Assembly: GCF_000741215.1 (NCBI RefSeq)
Contig: NZ_JGYX01000001.1
Span: forward strand, 310,001 to 374,000
Length of the DNA stretch: 64,000 bases
DNA from: Bifidobacterium pullorum subsp. gallinarum
GTDB lineage: Bacteria > Actinomycetota > Actinomycetes > Actinomycetales > Bifidobacteriaceae
Direction: 5' to 3'
Translations under genes and position numbers: made by a program
The notes under the pieces: model-generated
What the model was told of the DNA's origin: nothing
Seen by the model: the letters and a program-made list of their open reading frames with translations, nothing else
Database searches by the model: none
Part shown: piece by piece, positions 11,549 through 20,121 of the stretch
Position numbering within the stretch: the first letter of the stretch is position 1
Layout: every line of letters starts with the position of its first letter

Positions 11549-12313
11549 TCACTGCTTGGTGCTGGCGAAGTACGCGGCACCGACGATGCCGGCCTCATTG
11601 CGCAGCTTGGCGGGAACGATCGGGGTCTTGATGTCGATGTACGGCAGGAACTTGTCGCTCTGACGGCTGACACCGCCGCCGACCACGAACAGGTCCGGGT
11701 TGAAGTACTTCTCCATCAGGCCGTAGTACTTGGTCAGGCGCTTCGCCCACTTCTTGTAGCCGAGGTCCTCGCGCTCGCGCACCGAGGAGGCGGCGTACTT
11801 CTCGGCGTCGCCCTTGCCCTTCGGCAGTTCGATATGGCCGAGCTCGCTGTTCGGGATCAGCACGCCGTTGTAGATCAGCGCGGTGCCGATGCCGGTGCCC
11901 AGCGTGGTGGCGATGACCAAGCCGTTCTGGCCCTGCGCGGCACCGTACTGCTGTTCCGCCAGACCGGCCGCGTCGGCGTCGTTGACCACGACGACCGGAC
12001 GGCCGCAGGCCTCGGAGAAGACGGCGGTCACATCCACGCCGATCCAGGACTGATCGAGGTTGGCCATGAAGTCCAGCGGCCTGCCGGGCTTGATCGGGGC
12101 AGGGAATGCGATGCCGACCGGTGCGGTCTCGGGCACCTCGAAGTGCTCAAGCTGCTGACGCACGATGGCGGCCACCGCTTCCGGGGTGGAGACTTCCGGG
12201 GTGAGAATCTTCAGTCGCGGTTCGGCGAACTCGCCCTTCTCCAGATTGACGGGTGCGGCCTTGATGCCGGAGCCGCCGATATCCACGCCAAACGCCTGTG
12301 CTGTTTCAATCAT
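11549..12313 (-). CDS. ppgK: polyphosphate glucokinase
   Basis: Phosphorylates glucose with inorganic polyphosphate (and often ATP), feeding the bifid shunt. The 254-residue length, the phosphate loops GVDIGGSGIKAA and LGTGIGTALI, and the sugar-site segment ELGHIELP match the actinobacterial PPGK branch of the ROK family. The zinc-binding cysteines of ROK regulators are absent. The C-terminal FVVGGGVSRQSDKFLP is also typical. A ribosome site AGAGAGG precedes ATG 12313 and a TAGAAT box lies at 12360-12365. The gene is monocistronic and ends in the hairpin at 11492-11528. Confidence 0.95.
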   Translation of the reverse strand: MIETAQAFGVDIGGSGIKAAPVNLEKGEFAEPRLKILTPEVSTPEAVAAIVRQQLEHFEVPETAPVGIAFPAPIKPGRPLDFMANLDQSWIGVDVTAVFSEACGRPVVVVNDADAAGLAEQQYGAAQGQNGLVIATTLGTGIGTALIYNGVLIPNSELGHIELPKGKGDAEKYAASSVREREDLGYKKWAKRLTKYYGLMEKYFNPDLFVVGGGVSRQSDKFLPYIDIKTPIVPAKLRNEAGIVGAAYFASTKQ

Positions 12314-12359
12314 CGTTGACCTCTCTCGTAGAAGGTTTGGTGGTTAACCCGGTACCCGC

Positions 12360-12365
12360 ATTCTA
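12360..12365 (-). promoter_or_regulatory. -10 box (TAGAAT) upstream of ppgK
   Basis: TAGAAT on the minus strand, about 47 nt upstream of the ppgK start codon. No clear -35 match was found. Confidence 0.4.
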
Positions 12366-12553
12366 TCGCGTGCCCGCACCGACACGCACGCCAACACACC
12401 ATGCAATGCAAACGTATGCACGAACTGTCGTTCCAGCGACATAATCGGTCCGCCTCCGAGCCGGGAACACGATGAAAGGGGCACCGGCCCGGCGATAGGA
12501 TCAACCGTTGGCGAAACGCATCGCCAGCGATGCCGGCGCGCGATAATGGAACC

Positions 12554-13228
12554 ATGGCAGAACATACACAACTGATCGACGCGATCAACATCCGCACATC
12601 CATCCGCTCCTACGACCCCGACCCGATCGACGACGACACGGCCCGACAGCTCGATATGACCATCGACGCGGTCAACATGCTCGCCGATGCGCACATCCAA
12701 CTGGTGTGCGACCAGCCGGCCGTGTTCGCCGACGCCAACGCCTCCGGACACCTGAACAACGCCGCGAACTATCTGGCCGTCGTCGGCCCGAAGGACGACG
12801 ACGGGGCCCGCGAGCGCGCCGGCTTCTACACCGAACGCGTGGTATTGGCGGCCACGTTGCGGGGCCTGGGCACCTGCTGGGTCGGCGGCAGCTGGGACCG
12901 CAGCGAAGCGGCCCGCCATTGCCAGCTGTCCGCCGGCGAGGAGCTGTATCTGGGCGTGGTCATCGGGTATCCGGAACGGCACTTCGACCGCATGGCGAAG
13001 AGCTATACCGAGCTGGCCGCGATGCGCGATGCGCACCGCGAGTCGAAGACCTACGAGCAGTTCACCGCGCCGATGGGCGACGAGGCGCGCGCCGCGGCGC
13101 CCGACTGGTTCAAGGCCGGCGTGCAGGCCGCGATGAAGGCGCCGAGCGCGATGAACCGCCAGCCGATCGTCTTCTCATACAACCCCGACGACGACACCGC
13201 GGCGGCGATGATCGACCCGAATGTGTAA
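12554..13228 (+). CDS. nitroreductase family protein, cut short by an in-frame TAA
   Basis: Flavin-dependent oxidoreductase of the nitroreductase superfamily. The FMN-binding start NIRTSIRSYDPDPI, the helix GFYTERVVLAATLRGLGTCWVGG and the C-terminal repeat-like KAPSAMNRQPIVF are all present. ATG 12554 is chosen because a GATAAT box ends 6 nt upstream (leaderless); the open frame could start 24 bp earlier but lies across that box. The frame stops at TAA 13226-13228 after 224 codons, yet the same frame continues beyond it with conserved-looking sequence to a second stop at 13338, so the product lacks about 36 C-terminal residues. Whether the truncated enzyme folds is unknown. Confidence 0.8.
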   Translation: MAEHTQLIDAINIRTSIRSYDPDPIDDDTARQLDMTIDAVNMLADAHIQLVCDQPAVFADANASGHLNNAANYLAVVGPKDDDGARERAGFYTERVVLAATLRGLGTCWVGGSWDRSEAARHCQLSAGEELYLGVVIGYPERHFDRMAKSYTELAAMRDAHRESKTYEQFTAPMGDEARAAAPDWFKAGVQAAMKAPSAMNRQPIVFSYNPDDDTAAAMIDPNV

Positions 13229-13338
13229 AGCGGTCAGGCGCTCAACGATCTGGGCATCGCCAAGCTGCATTTCCAGATCGGCGCAGGCTCCGGAACCTGG
13301 GCGTGGGGCGACGGAGGGTTGTTCATTCACCGGTAAGC
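13229..13338 (+). pseudogene. orphaned C-terminal segment of the nitroreductase
   Basis: Directly after the TAA, the same frame reads SGQALNDLGIAKLHFQ, then a Gly-rich turn and a Trp-Gly segment, and ends at TAA 13336-13338. LNDLGIAKLHF is the usual end of nitroreductases of this group. A single A-to-T change (AAA to TAA) would explain the interruption. The last 16 bp overlap the convergent glycosyltransferase gene. Confidence 0.7.
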
Positions 13339-14375
13339 GGAGGCATGGGCTGCCAGGTGGGGTCGTGCAGCAGCTTGCGCGAATCCCACCAGCCCTTGGC
13401 GATCTGCACCAGACCGGTGCGCAGATGCTCCCGGTCCACGGCCACCAGGCGGATGACCTCCTTGGCGGCCGTGGCCAACGTGCCCACGGCGAACAGGAAC
13501 GGGCGGAAATCGCCGTATGCCATGAAATACCGGGCCATGTACCCGCGGTTGCGCATGATATGGTACCGGTTCATATCCGATGTGGAGTTCAGCTGGCGCA
13601 CGCCGGCGATATCCCAGTTGCCGATCTCGCGCGTGCGGCGCAGCACCACGTCCGGCACGACGATCGGATTGGTGACCTTGCTGGCCCGATACCCGTACAT
13701 CGTATCGTCCCAGTAGATGAAGAACCGCGGATCGGGCAGGCCGATCCGTTCCACGATCCGCCTGCTGAACAGGCCTCCCTCGAAGCACAGCGTGTTCATC
13801 ACCCGATACCCGGCCTTGCCGAACGCGGCCGGGGCGATCGGGTTGGGGATGCCCAACGGCACGATGAACTGGTACTGCCAGTAGAACGGACCGCCGTCGT
13901 AGTCGTATCGGCTGCCCTGGATGACCTCGTGGCGCTTCGTCCATTTCGCCAGCTTCTCGATGCCGTCCGGCAGCACGGCCACATCGTCGTCCATCACCCA
14001 GAACCAGGCGGCGCCCAGCTCGTACGCCTTCTTCACGCCGGCCGAGAACCCGCCCGCGCCGCCGAGGTTGTCGGATTGCGGCGCATACACCACGCGGCCC
14101 CCGTTGCCGCTCAGGTCGGGCACCGTATCGCCCCACTGGCGTTTGACATCGGCGGCGAACCCCTCGACCATGCCGCGCGTCTCGTCGCTGTGCTCGTTGT
14201 CCACGATGATGATGCGCCACGGCGCCTGGGTCAGGTCCAGCAGCGACTTGAACAGGGTGTGCAGCAGCTCCTGCCGCTTGTAGGTCACCACCACGATCGC
14301 CAGCTTCTCGATCCCCGGCTTCTCGGCATGTCGCGCCTGCGAGCTGTTCTTCTTGCGTACAGTCATGTCCTCCAT
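13323..14375 (-). CDS. family 2 glycosyltransferase (galactofuranosyltransferase-like)
   Basis: A cytoplasmic-face inverting glycosyltransferase for cell-envelope polysaccharide. IVVVTYKRQELLHTLFKSLL opens the GT-A fold, VMDDDVAV is the metal-binding DDD triad, and YWDDTMYGYR is a GlfT2-like acceptor/catalytic motif; the rest is soluble with amphipathic C-terminal helices. Similarity to GlfT-type enzymes is inferred from the DDD and WDD spacing. Two ATGs compete, 14375 and 14366; the first is chosen because the GGAGG for the second lies only 2 nt away. It converges with the broken nitroreductase and shares a spacer with the divergent FMN riboswitch. Confidence 0.8.
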   Translation of the reverse strand: MEDMTVRKKNSSQARHAEKPGIEKLAIVVVTYKRQELLHTLFKSLLDLTQAPWRIIIVDNEHSDETRGMVEGFAADVKRQWGDTVPDLSGNGGRVVYAPQSDNLGGAGGFSAGVKKAYELGAAWFWVMDDDVAVLPDGIEKLAKWTKRHEVIQGSRYDYDGGPFYWQYQFIVPLGIPNPIAPAAFGKAGYRVMNTLCFEGGLFSRRIVERIGLPDPRFFIYWDDTMYGYRASKVTNPIVVPDVVLRRTREIGNWDIAGVRQLNSTSDMNRYHIMRNRGYMARYFMAYGDFRPFLFAVGTLATAAKEVIRLVAVDREHLRTGLVQIAKGWWDSRKLLHDPTWQPMPPLTGE

Positions 14376-14477
14376 TGTTGCACCCACCGTCGCCACCGGG
14401 CAACCGTCGCGCGCATCGTCCGGCATGCGGCCGCACCGCCGCCGTTCGTCCCGCGGTGGCTGTACGAATGGAAACGC

Positions 14478-14622
14478 AAGTTTCAGGGAAGGTGCAATTC
14501 CTTACTGGCGGTAACGGCGCAACCGGGGTTCATAACGGTGGCCGCCGGAGCCCGCGACCCGCGAATGCGGCTGATCCGGTGCGATTCCGGAGCCAACGGT
14601 TACAGTCCGGATGGAAGAAACG
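14478..14622 (+). promoter_or_regulatory. FMN riboswitch (RFN element)
   Basis: The conserved RFN blocks appear in order: CAGGGAAGGTGCAATTCC, ACTGGCGGT, GAGCCCGCGA, GATCCGGTGCGATTCCGG, AGCCAACGGTTACAGTCC and GGATGGAAGAAA. It ends about 10 nt before the ribU ATG with GAGGTG in between, so FMN binding most likely blocks translation of ribU and the following ECF fusion. Confidence 0.95.
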
Positions 14623-14632
14623 AGGTGCTCGC

Positions 14633-15241
14633 ATGAGCGTGTCTTCGCATACCGATACCCATTCCACATCTGTCCCGTCCGCGTCGTCCGCTTCGACGCA
14701 TGCCACCGGCGTGGCCGATTCGGGACGCTGGTCCACGCGCCGCATCGCCGTGTACGCATTGTTCGTCGCGTTGTCGATGGCGGTCAGTTTCATCGAGTTC
14801 CCGCTGATTCCGGGCGTGCCGTGGCTGAAGTACGACCCGTCCGGCATCGTGTGCCTGGTGGCCGGCTTTGCGTACGGTCCGGCCGCTGCGGTGCTGGTGA
14901 GCGTGCTCGGCTTCGTGCCGCATGTGTTCGCCGATCCGTGGGGTTCGCTGATGGCGATCGCCGTGGCGCTGGCGATGAGCGTGCCCGCCGCGCTGGTCTA
15001 CCGCCGGCTGCGCACACGCCGTGGCGCGCTGATCGGCATCATCGCGGGCGCCGTGGTGGCGCTGGTGGTGGCGATCATCGGCAATCTGCTGGTCACGCCG
15101 ATCTACGCGGATATGACGGTCGAACAGGTGGCGGCCATGATCGTACCGGCGCTGCTGCCGTTCAACCTGGCCAAACTGGCGGTGCACGGCGTGGTGACGT
15201 TCCTGATCTACAAGCCGATCTCGAACCTGCTCAACCGATGA
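14633..15241 (+). CDS. ribU: riboflavin ECF transporter S component RibU
   Basis: Membrane subunit that binds riboflavin. A Ser/Thr-rich cytoplasmic tail of about 30 residues precedes five or six helices. The RibU hallmark FPLIPGVPWLKYDPSGI lies between the first two. The ATG at 14633 has a GAGGTG ribosome site directly after the FMN riboswitch. The stop overlaps the start of the downstream ECF gene (ATGA), so the two are translationally coupled. With no riboflavin biosynthesis genes seen here, uptake is the likely purpose. Confidence 0.93.
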   Translation: MSVSSHTDTHSTSVPSASSASTHATGVADSGRWSTRRIAVYALFVALSMAVSFIEFPLIPGVPWLKYDPSGIVCLVAGFAYGPAAAVLVSVLGFVPHVFADPWGSLMAIAVALAMSVPAALVYRRLRTRRGALIGIIAGAVVALVVAIIGNLLVTPIYADMTVEQVAAMIVPALLPFNLAKLAVHGVVTFLIYKPISNLLNR

Positions 15242-17556
15242 CCGCGCAGCCGACCGACGACGTCGCCGTGGCGTTGCGCGGCGTCCGTTTCAGCTACGGC
15301 AACGGGGCGACCTGGGCGTTGGACGGCGTGGATCTGACCGTTCAGGCCGGCGAGCGCGTGTACATCGTCGGCCCGAACGGTTCGGGGAAGTCCACGTTGT
15401 CGAGGATCGTCGCCGGGCTTGCGGCCCCGGACGCGGGCACCGTCACGGTGCTGGGCGAACGGGTGTTCGACGGCGATGCCGGCCCGGATCCGGATGCCTA
15501 CCGCCGGGCGCGCCGCGGCATCGGCGCGGTGTTCCAGAATCCCGAGGACCAGCTCGTCACCACGGTGGTCGAGGACGATGTGGCGTTCGGCCCGGAGAAC
15601 CTCGGCATCGCGCATGACGACATCGGCAGGCGCATCGCCGAGGCTCTGCAAGCGGTCGACATGACCGAGTCGCGAGCCGCGGATCCGACGGTGATGAGCG
15701 GCGGCCAGCAGCAGCGCATCGCCATCGCGGGCACGATGGCGATGCATCCGGCGATGGTCGTGTTCGACGAGCCGACCGCCATGCTGGACGGGGCCGCCCG
15801 GGCCGAGGTCATGGCGGTTCTCGACAGCCTGCAGGCGCGCGGCGTGACCATCGTGCATATCACCCACCATGCCGACGAAACGCTGCGGGCGGATCGCGTC
15901 ATCCGCATGGAATCCGGGCGGATCGTATCGGAGGGGCGCCCGCGTCGGGACGACGCCGCCCGGGCCGCTTCAGCCGACCAACCGCACCCGCCCGCCGACG
16001 GCGGCGACGAACCGCAACCTGATTCCGAACCGATCATCGACGTCGAGCATGTCTTCTTCACGTACCCGGGCCAGACGTCGCCGGTGATCGACGACCTGTC
16101 GCTGAACATCGCACGCGGCGAGACCGTGGCGCTGATGGGGCACAACGGCGCGGGCAAGACCACGCTGGCGCGCCTGCTGTGCGCGCTGGAACGGCCGGAC
16201 GACGGATCGATCACCGTGGCGGGGGTCCCGGTCGCGCTCGCCCGCGGCGGCCGACGCACCACCGCACGAGAGCGCCGATCAGGTACAGCCGGAACCGGTC
16301 ATGTGCGGAAACCGCGTATGGCCTCCCGTACGCAGCGACGGGCGTTACGCCGGCACGTCGGCTATGTGATGCAGCATCCGGAACGGCAGCTGTTCGCCGA
16401 CACGGTGGCGCAGGACGTGGCCTACGGGCCGCGCAATCAGGGGCTGCCCGAGGCCGCGGTGCGCGAGCACGTCGAATGGGCGTTGCAGCTGCTGCGGATC
16501 GGCCATCTCGCCGACCGTTCCCCCTTCGCCCTGTCCGGCGGCCAACAACGGCTGGCGGCCATCGCCGGCGTCCTCGCCTGCCGGCCGGATGTGCTCATCA
16601 TGGACGAGCCGACCGCGGGGTTGGATGCCCGGGCCAGCGCACGGATCCATGATCTCGTCCGCACGCTGCGCGCCCAAGGCGTCACCGTGCTGGTCATCAC
16701 GCATTCCGCCGCCGAAGCCGCGGCGATAGGTGCCCGGATCATCACCATGGGGCAGCCGCCGCACACGCAGTCCGCCCGCACCGGCGCGGAAGGCAGCGGA
16801 CCGTTGGGAACCCTGGATCCACGGGTCAAGATGGTGACGTTCCTGGTGTTGATGTTCACGGCGTTCGCCATCTCGAACGCGTGGCAGCTGGGGCTGGCGG
16901 CCGCGCTGACCGCGGGGATCATCGCCGTCGGCAGGCTGAACCCGTTGCGGCTGCTCACCGCGGTGCGGCTGATCCTGGGCATGCTGGTGGTGGTGGGACT
17001 GCTCAACCTCTTCTTCGCGCGCGGCGGCGACGTGCTGGCCGCATGGGGACCGCTGACCATCACGACGGGCGGCGTACAGACCGCGGCGCTGTACACGCTG
17101 CGATTCGCGCTTGTCATTGTTCTGGGCGCGGTCATGATGGCGACCACCACGCCAACCGCGCTCACCGATGCCATCGGGTCGCTGCTCTCACCGTTGCGGC
17201 GGTTCGGCGTGCATACCCAGGAGATCGCCCTGGTGCTGAGCCTGGCGCTGCGGTTCCTGCCCACACTGGCGCGCGAGGCGCATGCGGTCATCGACGCGCA
17301 GTCGGCGCGCGGCGGCGACATCGAAACCGGCTCCCCGGCCAAACGACTGCGCGCGCTGACCGCGATTGTGGTGCCGGTGTTCGCCGGCACACTGCGCCAT
17401 GCGGACAATCTGGCGCTCGCCTTGGACGCGCGCTGCTATGAGGAGGGCGCGCATCGCACGCACTGGCGGCGGATGCGCGTACGCCGGCGCGATCTGCTGT
17501 TCGTCACCGTGGCCATGCTCTATCTGTTCGCCCTGATGGCGCTTCAGATGCCCTGA
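15238..17556 (+). CDS. fused ECF transporter core: EcfA-EcfA'-EcfT in one polypeptide
   Basis: One 772-residue protein carries all three parts of the ECF energising module. ATPase 1 has Walker A GPNGSGKST (residues 45-53), Q-loop FQNPEDQL, signature MSGGQQQR (153-160) and Walker B VVFDEPT. A hydrophilic linker (about 236-262) leads to ATPase 2, with Walker A GHNGAGKTT (301-309), MQHPERQLFADTV, signature LSGGQQR (432-438) and Walker B LIMDEPT. From about residue 526 the chain becomes EcfT: several helices plus the two coupling motifs AQSARGGD and LDARCYEEG. It overlaps ribU by 4 bp and lies under the same FMN riboswitch. Separate EcfA1, EcfA2 and EcfT are the rule elsewhere. It may also serve other S components in the cell (inference). 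Confidence 0.93.
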   Translation: MTAQPTDDVAVALRGVRFSYGNGATWALDGVDLTVQAGERVYIVGPNGSGKSTLSRIVAGLAAPDAGTVTVLGERVFDGDAGPDPDAYRRARRGIGAVFQNPEDQLVTTVVEDDVAFGPENLGIAHDDIGRRIAEALQAVDMTESRAADPTVMSGGQQQRIAIAGTMAMHPAMVVFDEPTAMLDGAARAEVMAVLDSLQARGVTIVHITHHADETLRADRVIRMESGRIVSEGRPRRDDAARAASADQPHPPADGGDEPQPDSEPIIDVEHVFFTYPGQTSPVIDDLSLNIARGETVALMGHNGAGKTTLARLLCALERPDDGSITVAGVPVALARGGRRTTARERRSGTAGTGHVRKPRMASRTQRRALRRHVGYVMQHPERQLFADTVAQDVAYGPRNQGLPEAAVREHVEWALQLLRIGHLADRSPFALSGGQQRLAAIAGVLACRPDVLIMDEPTAGLDARASARIHDLVRTLRAQGVTVLVITHSAAEAAAIGARIITMGQPPHTQSARTGAEGSGPLGTLDPRVKMVTFLVLMFTAFAISNAWQLGLAAALTAGIIAVGRLNPLRLLTAVRLILGMLVVVGLLNLFFARGGDVLAAWGPLTITTGGVQTAALYTLRFALVIVLGAVMMATTTPTALTDAIGSLLSPLRRFGVHTQEIALVLSLALRFLPTLAREAHAVIDAQSARGGDIETGSPAKRLRALTAIVVPVFAGTLRHADNLALALDARCYEEGAHRTHWRRMRVRRRDLLFVTVAMLYLFALMALQMP

Positions 17557-17601
17557 CCGGTTCAGGGTATCCCCTGATGGCGAAGTACGGCGCCCGGTGC
17601 G

Positions 17602-17607
17602 TATGCT
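17602..17607 (+). promoter_or_regulatory. -10 box (TATGCT), leaderless layout
   Basis: TATGCT ends 6 nt before ATG 17614 with no ribosome site between. Confidence 0.5.
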
Positions 17608-17613
17608 TAAGAC

Positions 17614-17979
17614 ATGAGACTCTTAGGTAACATCCTGTGGATCCTGCTGGGCGGCCTGTTCATTGCAATCGTCTGGGCGCTGGTCGGTCTGGTGCTGTGC
17701 ATCATCATCATCGGCATCCCGCTGGGACTGCAATGCTTCAAGATGGCCACGCTGACGCTGACGCCGTTCGGCAAGACCGTGGACTACGGCGGCGGCATCG
17801 GTTCGACGCTTGTCAATATCGTGTGGGTGATCCTGGTCGGCTGGTGGATGGCGCTGGGCTATGTGGCGGCGGGTTTGGTGAACTGCATCACCATCATCGG
17901 CATCCCGTTCGGCCTGCAGTCGTTCAAGATGGCCAAGCTGGCCCTGTGGCCGTTCGGCGCCGAGATCCGCAATCTGTGA
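17614..17979 (+). CDS. YccF-domain inner membrane protein
   Basis: A 121-residue membrane protein made of two similar halves, each with a hydrophobic helix pair followed by IIGIPxGLQxFKMAxL and a short polar end (LTPFGKTV, LWPFGAEI). This internal duplication defines the YccF family, whose role is not known. It is expressed from a probable leaderless promoter 6 nt upstream and does not appear to be in an operon with the ECF genes, which end 57 bp earlier. Confidence 0.88.
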   Translation: MRLLGNILWILLGGLFIAIVWALVGLVLCIIIIGIPLGLQCFKMATLTLTPFGKTVDYGGGIGSTLVNIVWVILVGWWMALGYVAAGLVNCITIIGIPFGLQSFKMAKLALWPFGAEIRNL

Positions 17980-18010
17980 TTCATACGCCATAGCGCGGGC
18001 CGTGCTCGGC

Positions 18011-18016
18011 TACACT
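18011..18016 (+). promoter_or_regulatory. -10 box (TACACT), leaderless layout
   Basis: TACACT ends 7 nt before ATG 18024 with no ribosome site between. Confidence 0.5.
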
Positions 18017-18023
18017 GGTTTCC

Positions 18024-18587
18024 ATGAGCAAGACACTACGTAGCATCGGTGCCGCGTTGTGCCTGACCGCCGCCCTGTCCACCGCACTGGGCGGCTGCGT
18101 CGGCCGCGACGACGCCACCGACGAGATCCTGCACCGCCTCGATACCATGCAACGTGAGATCGAGGACCTCCGGGCCGGTTCCACCGGCTCGTCCGCCAGC
18201 GACGGGACCACGTCGTCCGATTCCGGAACGGCCACGGATGGCGGTTCCTCCGCTTCGACCCAAGCTGCGCCGACCGATCAGGCCGGGTTCGAAGCGGCGA
18301 TCGCCGATCTGGAGTCCCGTGCGTCCGACGCGGTGGCCACCGCCGATGCCGTGGCCGTGCCCTCCGCCCCCGCCGACCGTCCGCAGGCGTATTTCGACGC
18401 CACGCGACCGTTGGAGGCGTTGGACGATGAGATCGACCGACTGGACGACCAGATCGAGGACGCGCACCGGGCCAAGACCATCGACCGCAACACCATGTGG
18501 TCGTTGGAGGACCGGCTGGACGTCGTCGACGATCAGATCGATCAGGCCAAGGATTCGCTCGAACGCCGCATGGGCATCAACGACTGA
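18024..18587 (+). CDS. secreted lipoprotein with coiled-coil segments
   Basis: A 187-residue lipoprotein. The signal peptide ends at a lipobox, ALGGC, with the lipidated Cys at about residue 25. A short coiled coil (ILHRLDTMQREIEDLRAG) is followed by a Ser/Thr/Gly linker, probably spanning the wall, and a second acidic coiled coil at the end (ALDDEIDRLDDQIEDAHRAK). No enzyme motif is present. It is most likely a structural or accessory surface protein. Leaderless-type promoter; strong terminator downstream. Confidence 0.75.
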   Translation: MSKTLRSIGAALCLTAALSTALGGCVGRDDATDEILHRLDTMQREIEDLRAGSTGSSASDGTTSSDSGTATDGGSSASTQAAPTDQAGFEAAIADLESRASDAVATADAVAVPSAPADRPQAYFDATRPLEALDDEIDRLDDQIEDAHRAKTIDRNTMWSLEDRLDVVDDQIDQAKDSLERRMGIND

Positions 18588-18638
18588 CCCGACATCGCCG
18601 CAGCCGGCACGGCATGATCATCCCCGGCTCATGACCGT

Positions 18639-18673
18639 GGCCCGGTGAACCATCCGATACGGTTCACCGGGCC
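18639..18673. terminator. bidirectional terminator
   Basis: GGCCCGGTGAACC pairs perfectly with GGTTCACCGGGCC (13 bp) around a 9-nt loop, between the convergent lipoprotein and tenA genes. Confidence 0.85.
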
Positions 18674-18701
18674 GCATCGTGCCGGGAGGCATCGCGCACG
18701 G

Positions 18702-19445
18702 TCAGCGGTCCCATTCCGGCTTCCACGAGTAGTGCATGTCATAGGCGCTGGCCCAGAACATGTACTCGTTCTCCACGCCCGTGACGAAGATGTCGATCAG
18801 CTCGCGCTTGCGCTCCTCGGACAGGTCGGCGACAAGGCGCTCGATGTGGTCGATCAGCCACACCGACCCCTGCCAGAACTCATCGGTCTTATACATGTCG
18901 ACCCAGCTCTTGTACGGGTTGGCATCCAAGGTGTCGGCGAACTCGCGGGCCAGACGCTGCCCGTAATCGGCATACACCCACGCGCAGGGCAGCACGGCGA
19001 CGAGGATGTCGACCAACGGCTTGGCATAGGCGATGGAGAGGATGTTCGACGTGTAGGCGCGGGCGAACGCCGACTGCCGCACGTCGAGCATCTCCTGTTC
19101 GCTGATGCCGTAGCTGGCCATATACGCGCGATGCACGCTGCTTTCCACGGCGAAGATGTTCGACTGCACCTGCGCCATGAACGCCATGATCTCCGGGTCG
19201 TCGGTTTTGGTGGCCGCCAGCGCGTGGACCTTGACGTACTCGGTCAGGTATCGGAAATCCTGCAGCAGGTAGAACGCGAAGCGTTCGCGCTTCAGCGTGC
19301 CCTCGCCGAGTTCACGGATGAACGGCTGCCGGTAGCCCTGCTCCCAGACCAGGTCGGCGGCCTCGCGCATCCGCTGTGCGAACGGCGGCACATGCTCCGG
19401 GGTCATGGTGGCGATGCCGAATGATGATACGGCGGTGTCGGTCAT
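18702..19445 (-). CDS. tenA: TenA family aminopyrimidine aminohydrolase (thiaminase II)
   Basis: Hydrolyses degraded thiamine pyrimidines (formylamino- or aminomethyl-HMP) so that HMP can be salvaged for thiamine synthesis. The 247-residue all-helical protein has the active-site Cys in VAVLPCAWVYADYG, the DFRYLTEYVK helix near the N-terminus and the closing Glu in VENEYMFWASAYD. ATG 19445 is chosen for its GGGAGG ribosome site; the open frame extends 10 codons further into the riboswitch. The TPP riboswitch directly upstream supports a thiamine-salvage role. No other thi gene is adjacent. Confidence 0.93.
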   Translation of the reverse strand: MTDTAVSSFGIATMTPEHVPPFAQRMREAADLVWEQGYRQPFIRELGEGTLKRERFAFYLLQDFRYLTEYVKVHALAATKTDDPEIMAFMAQVQSNIFAVESSVHRAYMASYGISEQEMLDVRQSAFARAYTSNILSIAYAKPLVDILVAVLPCAWVYADYGQRLAREFADTLDANPYKSWVDMYKTDEFWQGSVWLIDHIERLVADLSEERKRELIDIFVTGVENEYMFWASAYDMHYSWKPEWDR

Positions 19446-19448
19446 ATG

Positions 19449-19537
19449 ATGCCTCCCTACGATGGTGTTAACCAACAGGTTCCAAGGGTCAGGTCCGAAG
19501 CCTTTCTCAACCCAAACGGGTTCCCCTGCATACCATC
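19449..19537 (-). promoter_or_regulatory. TPP riboswitch (THI element) for tenA
   Basis: On the minus strand the THI-box blocks appear in order: GATGGTATGCAGGGGAACC, TTGAGAAAGG, GACCCTTGGAACCTG and GGTTAACACCATCGTAGGGA. GATGGT and ACCATC close stem P1. The last block contains the GGGAGG ribosome site of tenA, so TPP probably represses translation. CATAAT at 19541-19546 is a plausible -10. Confidence 0.93.
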
Positions 19538-19720
19538 AGTATTATGGCATGCCACTAGGTACAACCGGCGGCCGTCGTATGTCCGAGTCGTTCGAAGCCA
19601 TCCAAGACCATTCCCCAAACCATGAATCCGCCGCCACGATTCTCCGCACCTTCGCGTACCGTGGATGGTCGGTTCACCGACGTGCAGTCGCATCAGGCAG
19701 AGGATGAAAGCGAGTCTTAC

Positions 19721-20026
19721 ATGGCATTGACGAAGAAGCAGATCAAGCAGCTCAAGGCGCTGGCCCACCATCTCAATCCGATCATCCAGGTCGGCAAGAA
19801 CGATCTGTCCGATGCGGCCGTCAAGCAAGCCGACGAGACGATCGAGAAGCGCGAGCTCATCAAGTGCGATGTGCTGGACGGCTCCGGTCTGACTGCCAAG
19901 GAGGCCGGCGAGGAGCTGGCCGAGCGTCTGGGTGCCGAGCTTGTGCAGGTGATCGGCAACCGGTTCGTGCTGTACCGCGCCTCGCGCCGCGACGATATCG
20001 AGAAGATCAAGCTCGTCCGCGGCTGA
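19721..20026 (+). CDS. yhbY: YhbY-type CRM-domain RNA-binding protein
   Basis: A 101-residue single CRM domain that associates with pre-50S ribosomal subunits. The family signature GKNDLSD and the conserved VIGNRFVLYRASRR near the end are present, with the usual LTKKQIKQLKALAHHL start. ATG 19721 has a GGATGAAAGCGAG ribosome site; the upstream in-frame extension runs into the tenA control region and is unlikely to be translated. It converges with the DUF4391-like gene, with a shared terminator. Confidence 0.92.
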   Translation: MALTKKQIKQLKALAHHLNPIIQVGKNDLSDAAVKQADETIEKRELIKCDVLDGSGLTAKEAGEELAERLGAELVQVIGNRFVLYRASRRDDIEKIKLVRG

Positions 20027-20094
20027 ACCGCCCGTATATGATTCCGGCTGGCGGCGACGCCACCCGTACAATGCGGATGGGCCGAACCGCCGCA

Positions 20095-20121
20095 AACGCC
20101 GTACGTTACGGATACGGCGTT
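20095..20121. terminator. shared terminator between yhbY and the DUF4391-like gene
   Basis: AACGCCGTA pairs with TACGGCGTT around a 9-nt loop, in the convergent gap. Confidence 0.65.
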
